From: Nematopogon swammerdamellus
Lineage: Eukaryota > Arthropoda > Insecta > Lepidoptera > Adelidae
Direction of reading: 5' to 3'
NCBI GenBank assembly: GCA_946902875.1
Contig: OX336343.1
Location: forward strand, 18,709,596-18,773,595
DNA: 64,000 nt
Below are positions 1-11,099 of the stretch, piece after piece (positions within the stretch are counted from its first letter, which is position 1; each line of letters starts with the position of its first letter). Below the pieces are notes generated by a model. That model did no database searches, had not been told where the DNA came from, and saw only the letters and a list, made by a program, of their open reading frames with translations. The translations under genes and the position numbers were made by a program.

Positions 1-687
1 ACTAACCAATGAGGCTTAAAATGAGATACTGAACATTTTAGAACAGTTTTTAAAATTTTTGTTTGTTTGTTTGTTTGTTTGTTTGTTTGTCTGTACGCGC
101 ATCACGCAAAAACCACTAAACGGAATTAGACGAAACTTTGTATAGTGGCAGTTTATATGCCGGGTTAACATAATACGTAAAAAAAAAAACAAAAATAAAA
201 AAAAAATTAACAATTATAAACATTATTGCGCGTTTAAAATCACGTAGTCCAAAGTACATAATTATATCTTGAGAACTGGCAGCAAATACAATTTGAATAA
301 AATATTCATTCGAATTAAAAATAAGTAGACACAACGAAAATGACAAGTTCTTCTTTTTTATAACTTGAACACAATAGTCTATAGGTACATATAATAAAAT
401 CGTAAATGCAAAAATGTCTATTTGTACGCGCATCTCGCAAAAACCACTGAACGGAATTTGACGAAACTTTTTATAGTGACAGTGTACATCCCGGATTAAC
501 ATAATAATTAAAAAATATAAAATCACGTAATCCAAAGTAATGGTAAAAAACAATTTTAAATGTCATGTTGACAACGGAGAACTGTCATCTCGACGTGAGC
601 TGGCCGGTGACAAATTGTTTGATAAATAAAAAAATAATTGAAAGTCGAAGTTATGTCGCTGTCATTGGTGCAATAAAATTTATATAT

Positions 688-726
688 CTGTTGCCCGCGG
701 CTTCGCTCGCGTGAAATTCGTATTTC
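688..726 (-). repeat. Inverted copy of the Helitron 3' end
   Basis: This 39-bp stretch is the reverse complement, with one mismatch, of 1872-1910 just before the terminal CTAG. The two sites enclose the minisatellites and the captured fragment as a 1.2-kb inverted-repeat unit. It may be the end of a second Helitron joined head to head. Copy B keeps only a shortened, diverged form near 31006-31040. Confidence 0.75.
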
Positions 727-727
727 A

Positions 728-1345
728 AAAAAAGAAAGTAACTAACTAAAGGCGGGCCCGAAGGCGGATCTGCGCTCACGTAAACGATATTCTTTCTCGA
801 TGAAAGTAAATAAGGGCGAGGCGGAAGGCGGAGCTGAGTTCAGGAAGAAGAAAAACATTCTTGAAGAAAGTAAGTAACTAAGGGCGAGGCCGAAGACCGA
901 GCTTTATTCTGGAAGACCATAAACCTTCTCGAAGAAAGTAAGTAACTATGGGCGAGGCCGCAGGCCGAGCTGCGTTCAGGAAGAAGCTAAACCATCTTGA
1001 AGAAAGTAAGTAACTAAGGCGAGGCCGAAGGCCGAGCTGCGTTCAGGAAGAAGCTAAACCATCTTGAAGAAAGTAAGTAACTAAGGGCGAGGCCGAAGGC
1101 CGTGCTCTATTCGGGAAGACCATACACCATCTCGAAGAAAGCAAGTAACTAAGGGCGAGGCCGTAGGCCGAGCTGCGTTCAGGAAGAAGGTAAACATTTT
1201 TGAAGAAAGTAAGTAACTTAGGCGAGGCCGAAGGCCGAGCTAAGTTCTGACAAATGATAAACCATCTCGAATAAAGCAAGTAACTAAGGGCGAGGCCGAA
1301 GGCCGAGCTGCGTTCAGAAAGAAGCTAAACCATCTCGAATAAAGT
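728..1345 (+). repeat. Minisatellite array, about 66-bp unit, forward
   Basis: About nine imperfect units run in tandem. Each has 'AAGTAACTAAGGGCGAGG', then the short palindrome GGCCGAAGGCC, then 'GAGCTGCGTTCAGGAAGAAG' and 'CTAAACCATCTTGAAGAA'. Units differ by small substitutions and one- to three-base gaps. The short ORFs across the array are by-products of the repeat and are not genes. Confidence 0.85.
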
Positions 1346-1398
1346 TAATTAACATTAAGATTGAGTTAATTTAATTTACATTTTATTATAAAGTCCAC

Positions 1399-1556
1399 GC
1401 TTGGGCTTCTGCTGGTTGACGCAACTGGTGTCCCGCCATCAAGGGCTTATGTACTTCATTCAAAGGGTAAGCCTTGCCATCCAGCGGGGTAATGCCGCAA
1501 GTGCTCTAAGAAGATTTGAAAATGCCAGTTTTGATAGTTATTTTAATGTTTGTTAG
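1399..1556 (+). pseudogene. Captured retroelement ORF tail, shortened copy
   Basis: Two overlapping frames read as a conserved protein tail: one gives LVDATGVPPSRAYVLHS (from about 1413) and the next YFIQRVSLAIQRGNAAS (from about 1451), ending at a stop near 1555. From memory, the 'DATG...QR.S.AIQRGNAAS' pattern is the C-terminal region downstream of the reverse transcriptase in some invertebrate retroelement ORFs. The frame change shows that it is dead. Copy B holds the longer version (31859-32199); here about 270 bp are missing between two GCTT words. Family assignment is from recall; presence in both Helitron copies is seen directly. Confidence 0.55.
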
Positions 1557-1699
1557 GTAGGTTTTAATTCTTTAGTTATTAATATTACTTTTTTATTTTT
1601 ATGAAATAAATAGATTGAGTAAACGATATTATATTCTATCGAAGAAAGGAAGTCTTTAAGGGCGAGGCCCGAAGGCGGAAGAGGGTTTTTGGTTTACCT

Positions 1700-1872
1700 G
1701 AATCTTCGTGAACGCAGCTCGGCCTTCGGCCGCGCCCTTACTTACTTCTTTTATTTGAGAAAGGTTTATCGTTTACCTGAAAGCAGCTAGGCCTTCGGCC
1801 TCGCCCTTAGTTAGTTACTTTCTTTGAGAAGGTTTATCGATTCGATCGATTAGTTACTTACATTCTTCTTTG
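1700..1872 (-). repeat. Minisatellite array, inverted
   Basis: About three units of the same minisatellite as 728-1345 but on the opposite strand ('GGCCTTCGGCCTCGCCCTTA' then 'GTTAGTTACTTTCTTTGAGA'). Together the arrays form a head-to-head arrangement around the captured fragment. Confidence 0.8.
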
Positions 1873-1914
1873 GAATACGAATTTCACGCGAGCGAAGCCG
1901 CGGGCAACAGCTAG

Positions 1915-3796
1915 TAAGTCAATACATGTATTTCATTAACCTACTCTTCTAATTACATTCAAGGAAGTCACCTCACAGCGCAGTCAGTCCATATGTAGTT
2001 TGTCCGTCGTCATGTCCTCTGAAGACTCGACAGCTGCTGAATGAAGCAGCAGCCGGTGACTGCGGCCACTGCGGTCGTTAGTGGTTACAGCTGACAGCTT
2101 CCGCGTTAACGCAATTGCCTTGGTCCATCGTGCGCACTCCGCGACCAGTTGGCTGTCCGTCCACCCTATCCTCGGGATAATAGCTCTTAGTATTATCTCA
2201 TCAACTCTGAATCCTTCCTTACAGATGTGCTGCAAACTGATGCCGACTACTTCTTGGTAAGGTTATCTTGACTAGGTACTCAAAAGTAACTAATGATAAT
2301 GATGTTTACAAATTTAACAATGTTTCCACTGAAGTCACAGTAATAATTCTACTCATTCATCATCTCTATAGGTACACAACTATAACAAAATCCTCATATT
2401 TTGTAAACTGAAGAATAAACTGAAAACCTTTGAGTCGACCTCAAACTCTCTCGATGCTTAACTTTTCGACATCCGAAATAACTATTAGAGTACTTTGTAC
2501 TTAGTTTGTTTCCCGGACAAAGCGTTCCCTATTCTTCGTCCTTTCCATTCAGTTAATAAATATCATAATTTATCAATAAAACTCTTCCTGCCAAGTGCAG
2601 ATGTTCAATTTATTTGTGCTGTTTAGATTGACTCATTAACGTTGAACGTATATGTACCTACCTACACGGTCGTATCTAAATTGTACGCAAGGCTGAGCCA
2701 CTGTGACTTCCTCTTGATGATGAGCATGATAGAATCGTGCGTGTAAGACATTCTCTTGGAATTTTTTACAGAGATACTCTTAGAGATAATAAACGCGATC
2801 AAATAAACAGATGTGTGTCTCCAAAGCGAGCTCCAAAGTAAGTACGTCTGCAGAGCAAGTTAAATGTTTGTCACAACACAATACAATGAGATAGCCAAAC
2901 AAACAATAACTTCGAGAACTTAATGACAGTGAGAAAGCTCAAAGTGTGCGTCTATTACATACACAGACATAATACGCAATTTCTATGTTATTTCCTTCTG
3001 AAGGAATAATGGACTGACAGCTTTTAAAGAGCATTATTCCCTAATTCCACCTTTCCACCACACAGCGCTGCAGGGCCGCAGGGCCGCAGATACCTTCTTC
3101 AACTTGATGCTATCGAATAAATTTGTTTGCGAGTCCTTCCGAACACCGGGGTACTTTCATGAGAAACGACAAGCTTGTCTATGCGTCTCTGCGTCTCCTT
3201 TGTGCGTGTTGGCTGTATGACGTCATAGCCTAAATCAGGTTGGAAGGGTTATTTGTATGCTTCAGTAAAATCGATAACTGCTACCAGATTTGAAATATTC
3301 ACGCGTTTGGCCTTCGTAACTACTCAAAAATGGCGCCTATTATACATAAATTGCCAGATATACACAACGATTCTAAAACAGCTACTGCATTGCTGAGTTT
3401 AGCTTAGCAGTCATAATGTCGCCGCGTCCACGCCGCGTAGTCCTCGTAATTATCTCCCGCAGCGATGTTTCTTTTCATGTGGAATTTGAATAATATGATT
3501 ACGGTTAGCGGTGCATTTGCATGAAACCTCTGTCTCCGTTCCGCTTCTTCTCGCTACAGAAGCAGCTTTACATATCTATGTTGTCATTAGGATGGTATTC
3601 CTGGAATTTCACTTGCTCACGCGTCTGCTCGAATTTGTAAATTCAATGGTCATCTACTACACCCCTCGTGTCGTGTACACACCTTGGTGAACCAGGTACC
3701 ATATCAGTGCTGCTCGCTCAATCTTTGATTTAGTCTCATTTCTAATTAGACTGGGGCAATTCATCAGTGTTCAAATTATTTGTGAATACATACTCC
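1915..3796. other. Unassigned sequence
   Basis: I see no gene, RNA gene or recognisable element here. The longest open frame (1984-2235, minus, 83 codons) has no motif I know. There is a small duplicated word 'GCAGGGCC' at about 3070-3085. Confidence 0.5.
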
Positions 3797-4203
3797 GTAG
3801 GGATGTCGGCTCCCTTAGTGTGTTCTATCGTATCGTATATTTCACGGGGAGTGTTCGGAGGAGCTGTTTAACGCGATTCCGTCGTCCCCATTCCACCTCC
3901 GCACTACGCGGCAGTACTGGGCAGGGGATGCACCCCTATACAATCGACCTATCGAGGATGCGCACCAACCGGTTCTGTAAGTCTTTTATTCACAGAACCG
4001 GGAAATTGTGAAACGCACTCCCTGCTCATATATTTCCTCCCAAGTACAGCCCGGGGTTTTTCAAAAGGGACGTGAAAAGGCTCCTGTCAGGCCGGCATGG
4101 CATTCGCAATCCCCGTGCATCACAGAATGTCCATGGGCATCGTAAGTCACCTACTCGTAAGTGAAACGATGCCACATGTCGTGCTTTCCATAAAAAAAAT
4201 ACT
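3797..4203 (+). pseudogene. Jockey/CR1-like LINE, 3' end of ORF2 plus tail
   Basis: This is a 5'-truncated non-LTR retrotransposon. Reading across frames gives the usual C-terminus of this group: RRDVGSL.VFYRI (about 3797-3835), FHGECSEELFNAIPSSPF (from about 3839), then IDLSRMRTNRFCKSFIHRTGKL, and after a TGA in place of a Trp codon at about 4009, NALPAHIFPPKYSPGFFKRDV. The block 'RT..LWN.LPA..FP..Y....FK..V' marks Jockey/CR1-type ORF2 proteins. A 3' UTR follows, with an A-rich end at 4192-4199. A frameshift near 3835 and the stop make it non-functional. Minus-strand copies of the same tail lie at 39748-39872 and 45692-45835. Confidence 0.75.
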
Positions 4204-4205
4204 AT

Positions 4206-4445
4206 ACGTGCATGCATATGCACCACCAAATTCAAGATGATGTTTGGGTAAGACCTAGAAGCATCTATATGAACGTGTGGTGTCACTGAATCCTTTCACA
4301 GCGCGTCGCGCGAAGTGAACATTGAACAGGCCGCCGCCGTAGACCCTCTTCATTACCGGGCCCGGGCCGTTCCATCGCTCCAGCCAGTCTACCCTCTCCG
4401 CGGTACTCCACCGCGAACCACTCGCACTAACGAACCGAGGCAGCG

Positions 4446-4479
<34 letters not shown>

Positions 4480-6642
4480 ACCGACACACAAATGAGACAC
4501 CGCGGACTATTGTGGGGGCACAAAGAACCGACGAAAGAACGACGGTGGTGGTGGTAGCGTAAACTGGATAGGGGCATTCTTGGCAGGCGGAAAACACAAA
4601 TAGACTTTAACGGTGCTAAAGGGGTTCAATGTTTGCAGAAACCACGGTTACCTGTTCGACAGAATTACTATAAGTGTGATATGACTAATCGCATAAAAAT
4701 GTCCCAGAACTCCCCAGACCAAGTCCAGAACAGAGAGTATAATTTCAAGAACAAAATATTTCTTAAAAGAATCTCACGCGAGTGATGATTAAAATGATAA
4801 ATTCCACATACATATACATATAGTATAAATAATCCTGTAATAATGTACGTAAATAGAATCAAAATATAATTGAAGCAATTGGATAACGAAATGGCGCGAT
4901 AAGATAACCTAGTGGCGTGGGTGGACAGTTGTGATGTGACGCGACTACGAGACGACGACGTGTTAAAAGCTTTTTACTTAGCGCTGCTTCTGATAATGTT
5001 TCTATTTAATAAAAACAGACACCTCAACAAGATAACAAGCCAGTGGTCAATAGATGGAGATGCCTCTTCAAGAATATGTAATTAAAACTATGTGTACATT
5101 TTTAAGAGAACATTTTTTAAAGAACATCTAATCAAAAGCTTCCACCAGAAATAATGTTAGTTGACCCGAATGGATAATCCAAGAAAACAACGTTACAATA
5201 AGCGACAGTATAAGGATTGAATTCCAGTAGACCCAAGTCGATAAGAGCAAAAGTTGATATCAGTAAGACTTTGAATCCGACGTCGATAGACAAAGCAATA
5301 GTAGATAAAATGGGCAAGACGGAAGGGTTGAAGTTATAAACATAACCTACTACAAGGGCAGTTCATATCTAGCAGCCATATCGGCAGACAGGCACGTCCG
5401 CTGCCTACTCCTAAATGGGCGTCGTCGCCGTGTTTGTATGTATAAAGGCTCCTTCCTACTTCCATTCGATACACCACACGTGGCTCATTGCATCAGAGCG
5501 TTCGAATTCTCCATGAATAAGAATATATTCATGTTGATGGAATCGTTGGTGATATGATTCTGGTAGACTAGGATCGCATATCAGTAAGAAACGTTACAGT
5601 ATATTATTTTTGCTAGGATTTTTTATTTACATAATTTGATTAAAAACTAATCAATAGTAGAATTTTTAGTTCGACCGGCAGAACTAAATCTAGAGGCTTG
5701 TTCGGCTGATCTTAACCTAACCTTCACAAAATATTTGAGTTTCATAATCTATTGTATTGCTATGTTATGTATGTTAGCCTCTGATCGCTCTTCTTTAAGG
5801 CTATGGAGTGGTAATGAGTAGAGCCTTGGCCGACTCGCGCCGTATCTTCGCAACTACAATAGTTCTCAGTATACAAGTGCGTGTCATTGACCAACTTTCC
5901 TTCTCTTGCTGGCTCTTTGCCATGTTTTTAATTATGTGTGTGTCGTTTTCGTGGCGTTAGATATAATACTGTTCGCTAGTTAAGTTTCATAATTGCCATA
6001 TTGTTGAGCAGTGGTGGTTTTCTTAATACATTTGATATAGGCCCACGAAACGGTTAAACATTTGGCTTGAAGGTGATCATATAAATGAACGATTCGTTCG
6101 TCAGTAGCTCCTCTAACATCTCTGGGCCACCGTCTTCAGTTACGATTTCCTAGACATTTTACGATCGCCGCGCTCACGTCGTTCTCGCGTTTTCGCTCAC
6201 ACATTTCGACTCATAATTTACGTCGTACGTAGCTTCAGAAAACCACTAGCAACAATAATAAATCCTCACAACCAATAAAACATCTCCTTTGCAATGCGGG
6301 GCACGAGTATCTCTAGCGAACGCATTTCCTCGTTGCTTGCAGCCATTAAATGTGAATTATTTTGTCTATGGATATTTTGATTCATTTCACCAGTAAAAGC
6401 GACTGTTGTTGCTCATGAGACAGGCTGGTGTTGAAAATGATCATTTATTGGCGATAAACACGAATAACTTGTGCTAGCAGAGTTTGTATATAAACAATAA
6501 GTGGGTGCAGTGGAAAATATGTATAGACTAGTAATTGCGAATCATTTTAACTTGCTGCTCACGTGCAAGCAAAGTACCTTTGTATATGAACTTGAGTATG
6601 TTTGGTGTGAACAATTGAGTATGCGAGGCAACCCCTACTCCT
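4206..6642. other. Unassigned sequence with a CA microsatellite
   Basis: It holds a (CA)n tract at 4448-4479. A 61-codon hydrophobic minus-strand frame (5132-5317) has no recognised family. TATAAAGG at about 5441 lies in a plausible promoter-like setting, but nothing downstream supports a transcript. Confidence 0.4.
4448..4479. repeat. (CA)n microsatellite
   Basis: About fifteen CA dinucleotides in a row. They produce spurious His/Thr and Cys/Val frames on the two strands. Confidence 0.95.
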
Positions 6643-6936
6643 TCATTTAATAGCATACAAACTTAAATAACTAAAGAATAAAACATCCATCGGTGTACAA
6701 ATCCCCCACAGCACCCACGCATATAAAACAAGAACTGCCAGCCTTGTGATGGCGCTCTTCCCATTAACATTATGCACGGTGGCTTGATCGATGGCCGCAG
6801 GTGCTCCAGCGGACGCGGACATATCCTGCCCGCTGACTTGTTGGCTCGTTCCGACTGGGAACACGTTAGGACTGCCTGCAATCATAGCAGCGCTAGAAAC
6901 GCTGTCTGCCACTTTATGTTGCTCCGTGTATAACAC
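6643..6936 (-). CDS. Candidate 3'-terminal exon, unknown protein (weak)
   Basis: A 97-codon minus-strand frame reads like protein rather than noise: a Ser/Ala/Gly-rich polar half (SGQDMSASAGAPAAIDQA) and then a hydrophobic stretch near the C-terminus (LAVLVLYAWVLWGICTP). Upstream on the same strand, TTATTGCAG ending at about 6938 could be a splice acceptor, so it could be a last exon whose product ends in a membrane or GPI-anchor signal. I recognise no family and see no poly(A) signal close downstream or partner exon. It could be chance. Confidence 0.22.
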   Translation of the reverse strand: MLYTEQHKVADSVSSAAMIAGSPNVFPVGTSQQVSGQDMSASAGAPAAIDQATVHNVNGKSAITRLAVLVLYAWVLWGICTPMDVLFFSYLSLYAIK

Positions 6937-9900
6937 TGCAATAACCGTATAGCCGGACAGTGGAACCGTTGATGTGCGCCTTTAAACTTCCTAACGACCA
7001 GCTGCGGTTATTACGTATCTCTTCTCTTCTCTATCTATCTTCTCTTCTTTTCTTCCAACGTCTGCCGTATGTGTGCATGTCAGTAAATTCGCTTATATGT
7101 CAAGACTCCTCCACTTGAGATTGTTACATATGTAATACGACATATCTACGCAAGGTTATAGTATATACATCATCCATCACGCTATCATTCATATAAGCTG
7201 CGCAGTGGGGCCGAAAGCGAACATTTTTAAACTGACTTAGCCGCGGGCACAGCCAGTTACTTCTAAATGTGTCAAGTGTCACCCTTACTATGGAGTATAT
7301 ACAACACAGACCAGACATATACAGTAAAACTTACCGAAGGTAAGGAAGGAATCTATCCTTTTGATTTTGTCCATAACTACGTATTCTTTCCCAGTCTCCG
7401 AAAATGCTGACTGCCGTCTACCCTACAACTGCCTACGAAGCTGCAGGGAATCTAAATTAATTAAAATGTTACAGTTAAGAAATTTCCACCGCAACAGGAA
7501 TTACTGTCCAACACCTTCGACAGTTAGTAACGTTATACTGATTGTGTGTGGCATTGACTAATGTTCACTAACGTTAATGAATGTGTATCCGATTTGAATA
7601 CTGAAAGAGTCTAGTTTAATATTCTATCGTCTTGTACCGGTCCCGGCATCGTCAAGTAGATTACCGGAACAAGATTGGCAAGCGCTGCGGCTTAGCGGGT
7701 CCCGTCGTCGTCCCGTCAGGCTGAACTGAATCACGTCGTATCACTTACGAAGATAAGGCTGAGATAGCGCTCCTGACTACCTAGCGAGCCTACCTGTTGC
7801 GTACGATACTCCTAGAGGATGGGAGCAATATCCCTATCCCATATGCATACTTGGAATATTACTTAGACAGAGCCCATGGGAAGAGTTTATCACCAGCTTA
7901 ACCGAAGTGGCATCGTCAAAGCAAAATGTATGTAATATTTTCATAATTAAGTATGAATTAATTCAAAATAATATAACCCAAGTAAACATTTCATAAAAAC
8001 ATCTATGAACAACAAGCATTTGAGTTAGCCAGCAACGTTGCATAGATAGATGGATCGGTTTGCGCATTAGTTAGGAACACTGCCAGACATAGAGGAAAGG
8101 TTTAATTTTTGTATCCACGCTGTTCGAGGACGCGCTACGCTATTTCACCAGTGTAAACTATCTATCCTGTAAATTGCAATGACTTCAGCAAACTGACCTT
8201 TATTTGTAGCTTAGGATAGAACATAAATTTGTAAAGAGCGGAACTTTTTAATTGGCTGTTTTTAAATATTTTGTAACTAGTCAGTAATGTACTGATGTAG
8301 CTGTTAAGTTTCCAATAAATAAATAAAACGTTAGTATGTGCATGTACTGCGATGCGATATTTTTAGATTCATTGCACAACACAGACAGTTGTATTGTATT
8401 CTATCTAAAAAAGGGCGTCGTAGCGGATAGAACAAACTGACGTACATTTATGTACGTACAGACAGACATAGAATGTATGAAAACAGGGCTCAGGCGCCAC
8501 CGCTAATGCCTGTCGACGTCTATAATAATCTGGCTGAGGTCCCGAGTCTCCCACCAGAGGAGCCGGGTTGTTGATTCTAATAACACCGACGACGACGGGG
8601 CTAATCACGTCCACGCTGTTTTATTTAAAGCCCCAGAACGGGGTTGAACTGGCTCGATAAACCGGATAAAACATCATCCAGCGGCAGCGGGACTACTGCA
8701 CTTTTACGGCTCTGTAGGATCAAGACAGCGAACTTCCGTGCCAACTAGTTCCAACTGTGCTTCGGTCTGTCTCTGCTTGAATTTGAGATCTCTTGCTTTA
8801 TGTGTGGGAGACAATGTGATCGTCAAACCACATGCAAGCTTGTCACGTAGGTAGTCTCTATCTACTATTACAAAATTGAGGTTTCCAGTAAAATTAAAAT
8901 TTCAAAATGAAAAGGGCTAGCCGCCAGGAAGACATTAGTTTTTTTTTGTCTTTATTTGGTTTACAACTTTAGCATATTATGATAACAATACCAGCCCCAT
9001 GGTGACTCTTTAAACTTTTCAAAGATTAATCTAGTCTCTCAAAGATAGAGACGCCTTGAAATCCAACTAAGTACCTAATATTTTACAGTTTCGTGAGAGC
9101 GGATCACATAGTGCCCTGTGTATTTAAACATACAGATGACGGCGGCGTAGGCTTCCGTATAAATCGAGGTATAAATACGGAACCCTAATAAAGAGGTTCA
9201 GTCCGTTCGTATTGAGCTTGGTGCCAATATTCGTACTAAGGCATAACTGGGGTGGCTGTAGTGCTTCGGGTACATTGTGTGCAGGTATATAACAACTTCA
9301 CTCGGCTGTGCCGCCCGACGGCTCCACAAAACGCTCCAGTCGTAAATTAGCAGCCTCCAGGAGGTCAATTATCTGGATACACTCCCGCGTCTCTCCGTCG
9401 CCACAGAATAGATATTCCGTCGCCGCCCACGCAATCCGTGTAATCTCTCCGGAGATGTGCCCACATTACATACTGACTGACGCGCACGCACGACAGTCTT
9501 AACTGCGCCCTTATGGTAGGCCATGGAACTACGAATTGGCCGCATTTATCCATATAAAACCTTTCCATAACATAACAGTTAGAAAAAGGCTAAGAAACAA
9601 AGGCTTATACGAAACAAATCCTACAGTAAAATACAGCAGCCCTGTTTCACCAAATGAAGTAATGAAATTGTGTGCTGAAACGTCCAGTCAATTCGATGTA
9701 ATGATCAATTGGACACTATCACAGATCCTTGAAATCATTGAAATGGAAGAAACGTAATAACATCTGTCATGCATGCCTTCAGCTCATTCGGAACAACTAC
9801 CACACGTCATAATGAAAATATCTCGGAAAATATGCAACGAAAGAAAAAAGGTTGCCCCGATCCGGGCGCGACTCACGGTAAGATCAGTGAAATATCATTC

Positions 9901-10865
9901 GTGAGCGCCACTGTTACTAGTGTTACTGTTACCAAATCGCTATTCACTACAGCCCCGAAAAATCCTCGGGTCCAGGTTTACACACCAATAAGTAGGAAAA
10001 ATAAGCAACGAACAAGTACAGATAAAAGAAGTATGTAAGTATGTAGATTTTCCAAAGTTCTTGCCTTCACAGTAATGACTGCGAAGGCCGTCGGTCAACA
10101 TACGCCCACGACACGACCCACCACGCGACACGACACGAGCTACGCCGCGCGATACAATACGAGTTAGCGCACATTTCAACTTTTTAATCCCTTTCATATT
10201 ATTTATGGTACAATTTGTTCTGGACCGCCCGCGATACTAATAAAACTCTGATTTACCGCCGCTCCACACGTCATCATTAAACCTTTCGTTATATCAGAAG
10301 TTCATCACCCTCTCTGGATTTAACAATTTCTAAGTGCATAAAACATTTCTCAGTGTAGTGACAACTTTATACCATGAAGTTATAATCGCGAAAGCTTTCG
10401 AATTGTCTCCAAAATCAAAATAATTAATTCGGTTTGCACAGCAACTGTTCTGACCGAAGTAGGAAGACGGAGTTCAAAGTATAATGTCCTACAAATTGTG
10501 CTGTAGGCAAGCCGTAGGCGTCACAACGACGACTAGTACTAGACAAAACACGTGTGGTTACGTTACTTACGTGCTTGGTCTCCAAACAAAGCCGTCACAC
10601 GACAACGCAGAAGCATCATACCCTGTCCACATCACGATGCGTCCCTCCCAGTTGATTCCGGTTCGGCCCTGACTTGAGCAATTAATTGAAAACAAATGGA
10701 AGATTTCTGACTTTGCTTTTCAATCTCGATCTTAATGTCACGTTCTGGTATTGCGAGGATTTACAGACCATTATGGAAGCCAGCTGTCCAGCGAGTATGG
10801 GCGAAGTAGTTATTTCAAGGTAGAGCCATGTAAGGTTCTAAGGTTAGCCCTAGAAGGGAGCCGTA
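6937..10865. other. Unassigned sequence
   Basis: No recognised gene or element. An A-rich retroposon-like end 'AATAAATAAATAAAACG' lies at about 8313, and a T-run at 8938-8947 could be the poly(A) end of a minus-strand retroposon whose body I cannot identify. The open frames here (9308-9568, 9769-10038 and others) overlap on both strands and show no motif. Confidence 0.4.
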
Positions 10866-10979
10866 CCTAGTACTTAGCGCGGTGTACTGCAGATATATTT
10901 CGGAGCTCGTTCCAAGTACTGCTGCTGGCCCGGGGCTGGATCAGGCAATAAATAGTACCGGTGCAGATATCGGAGGCGT

Positions 10980-11090
10980 TTCCACTCACCTGCCGCGCCG
11001 CCCGCGCTGCGGAGAGAAAGGAAGTATTGTGGCGGCGGCGGCGGCGGCGCCGCGACCTCTGGCGCCGCCGCCGCCGCGGCCGTCGGAACA
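10980..11090. repeat. GGC/GCC trinucleotide-rich CpG patch
   Basis: An interrupted (GGC)n tract (about 11030-11050) and a (GCC)n stretch (about 11062-11080) sit back to back within a GC-rich patch. They give Arg-, Ala- or Pro-rich frames on both strands, which I treat as artefacts. Confidence 0.7.
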
Positions 11091-11099
11091 TTCATCACG

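Larger units (their letters stand above)
1..1914 (+). mobile_element. Helitron copy A (left end outside window), non-autonomous
   Basis: This is a rolling-circle (Helitron-type) element. The right end is a GC-rich subterminal segment followed by CTAG at 1911-1914 and then T, as expected for a CTRR end inserted between A and T. The first base matches position 312 of the 30,2xx row in copy B (30312), so about 63 bp of the left end lie outside the window. Order of parts: a (GTTT)n tract (about 61-90), a second internal copy of the 5' end (from 378), an inverted copy of the 3' end (688-726), a forward minisatellite array, a captured retroelement fragment, an inverted minisatellite array, and the 3' end. 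No Rep/helicase ORF is present, so movement would need proteins supplied elsewhere. Confidence 0.8.

Noticed and set aside
1043..1279. 78-codon minus frame over the Helitron minisatellite
   Set aside because: It reflects the repeat period, with the same residues recurring; no independent coding signal.
4255..4577. Overlapping frames on both strands around the CA tract
   Set aside because: They are driven by (CA)n giving Thr/His or Cys/Val runs.
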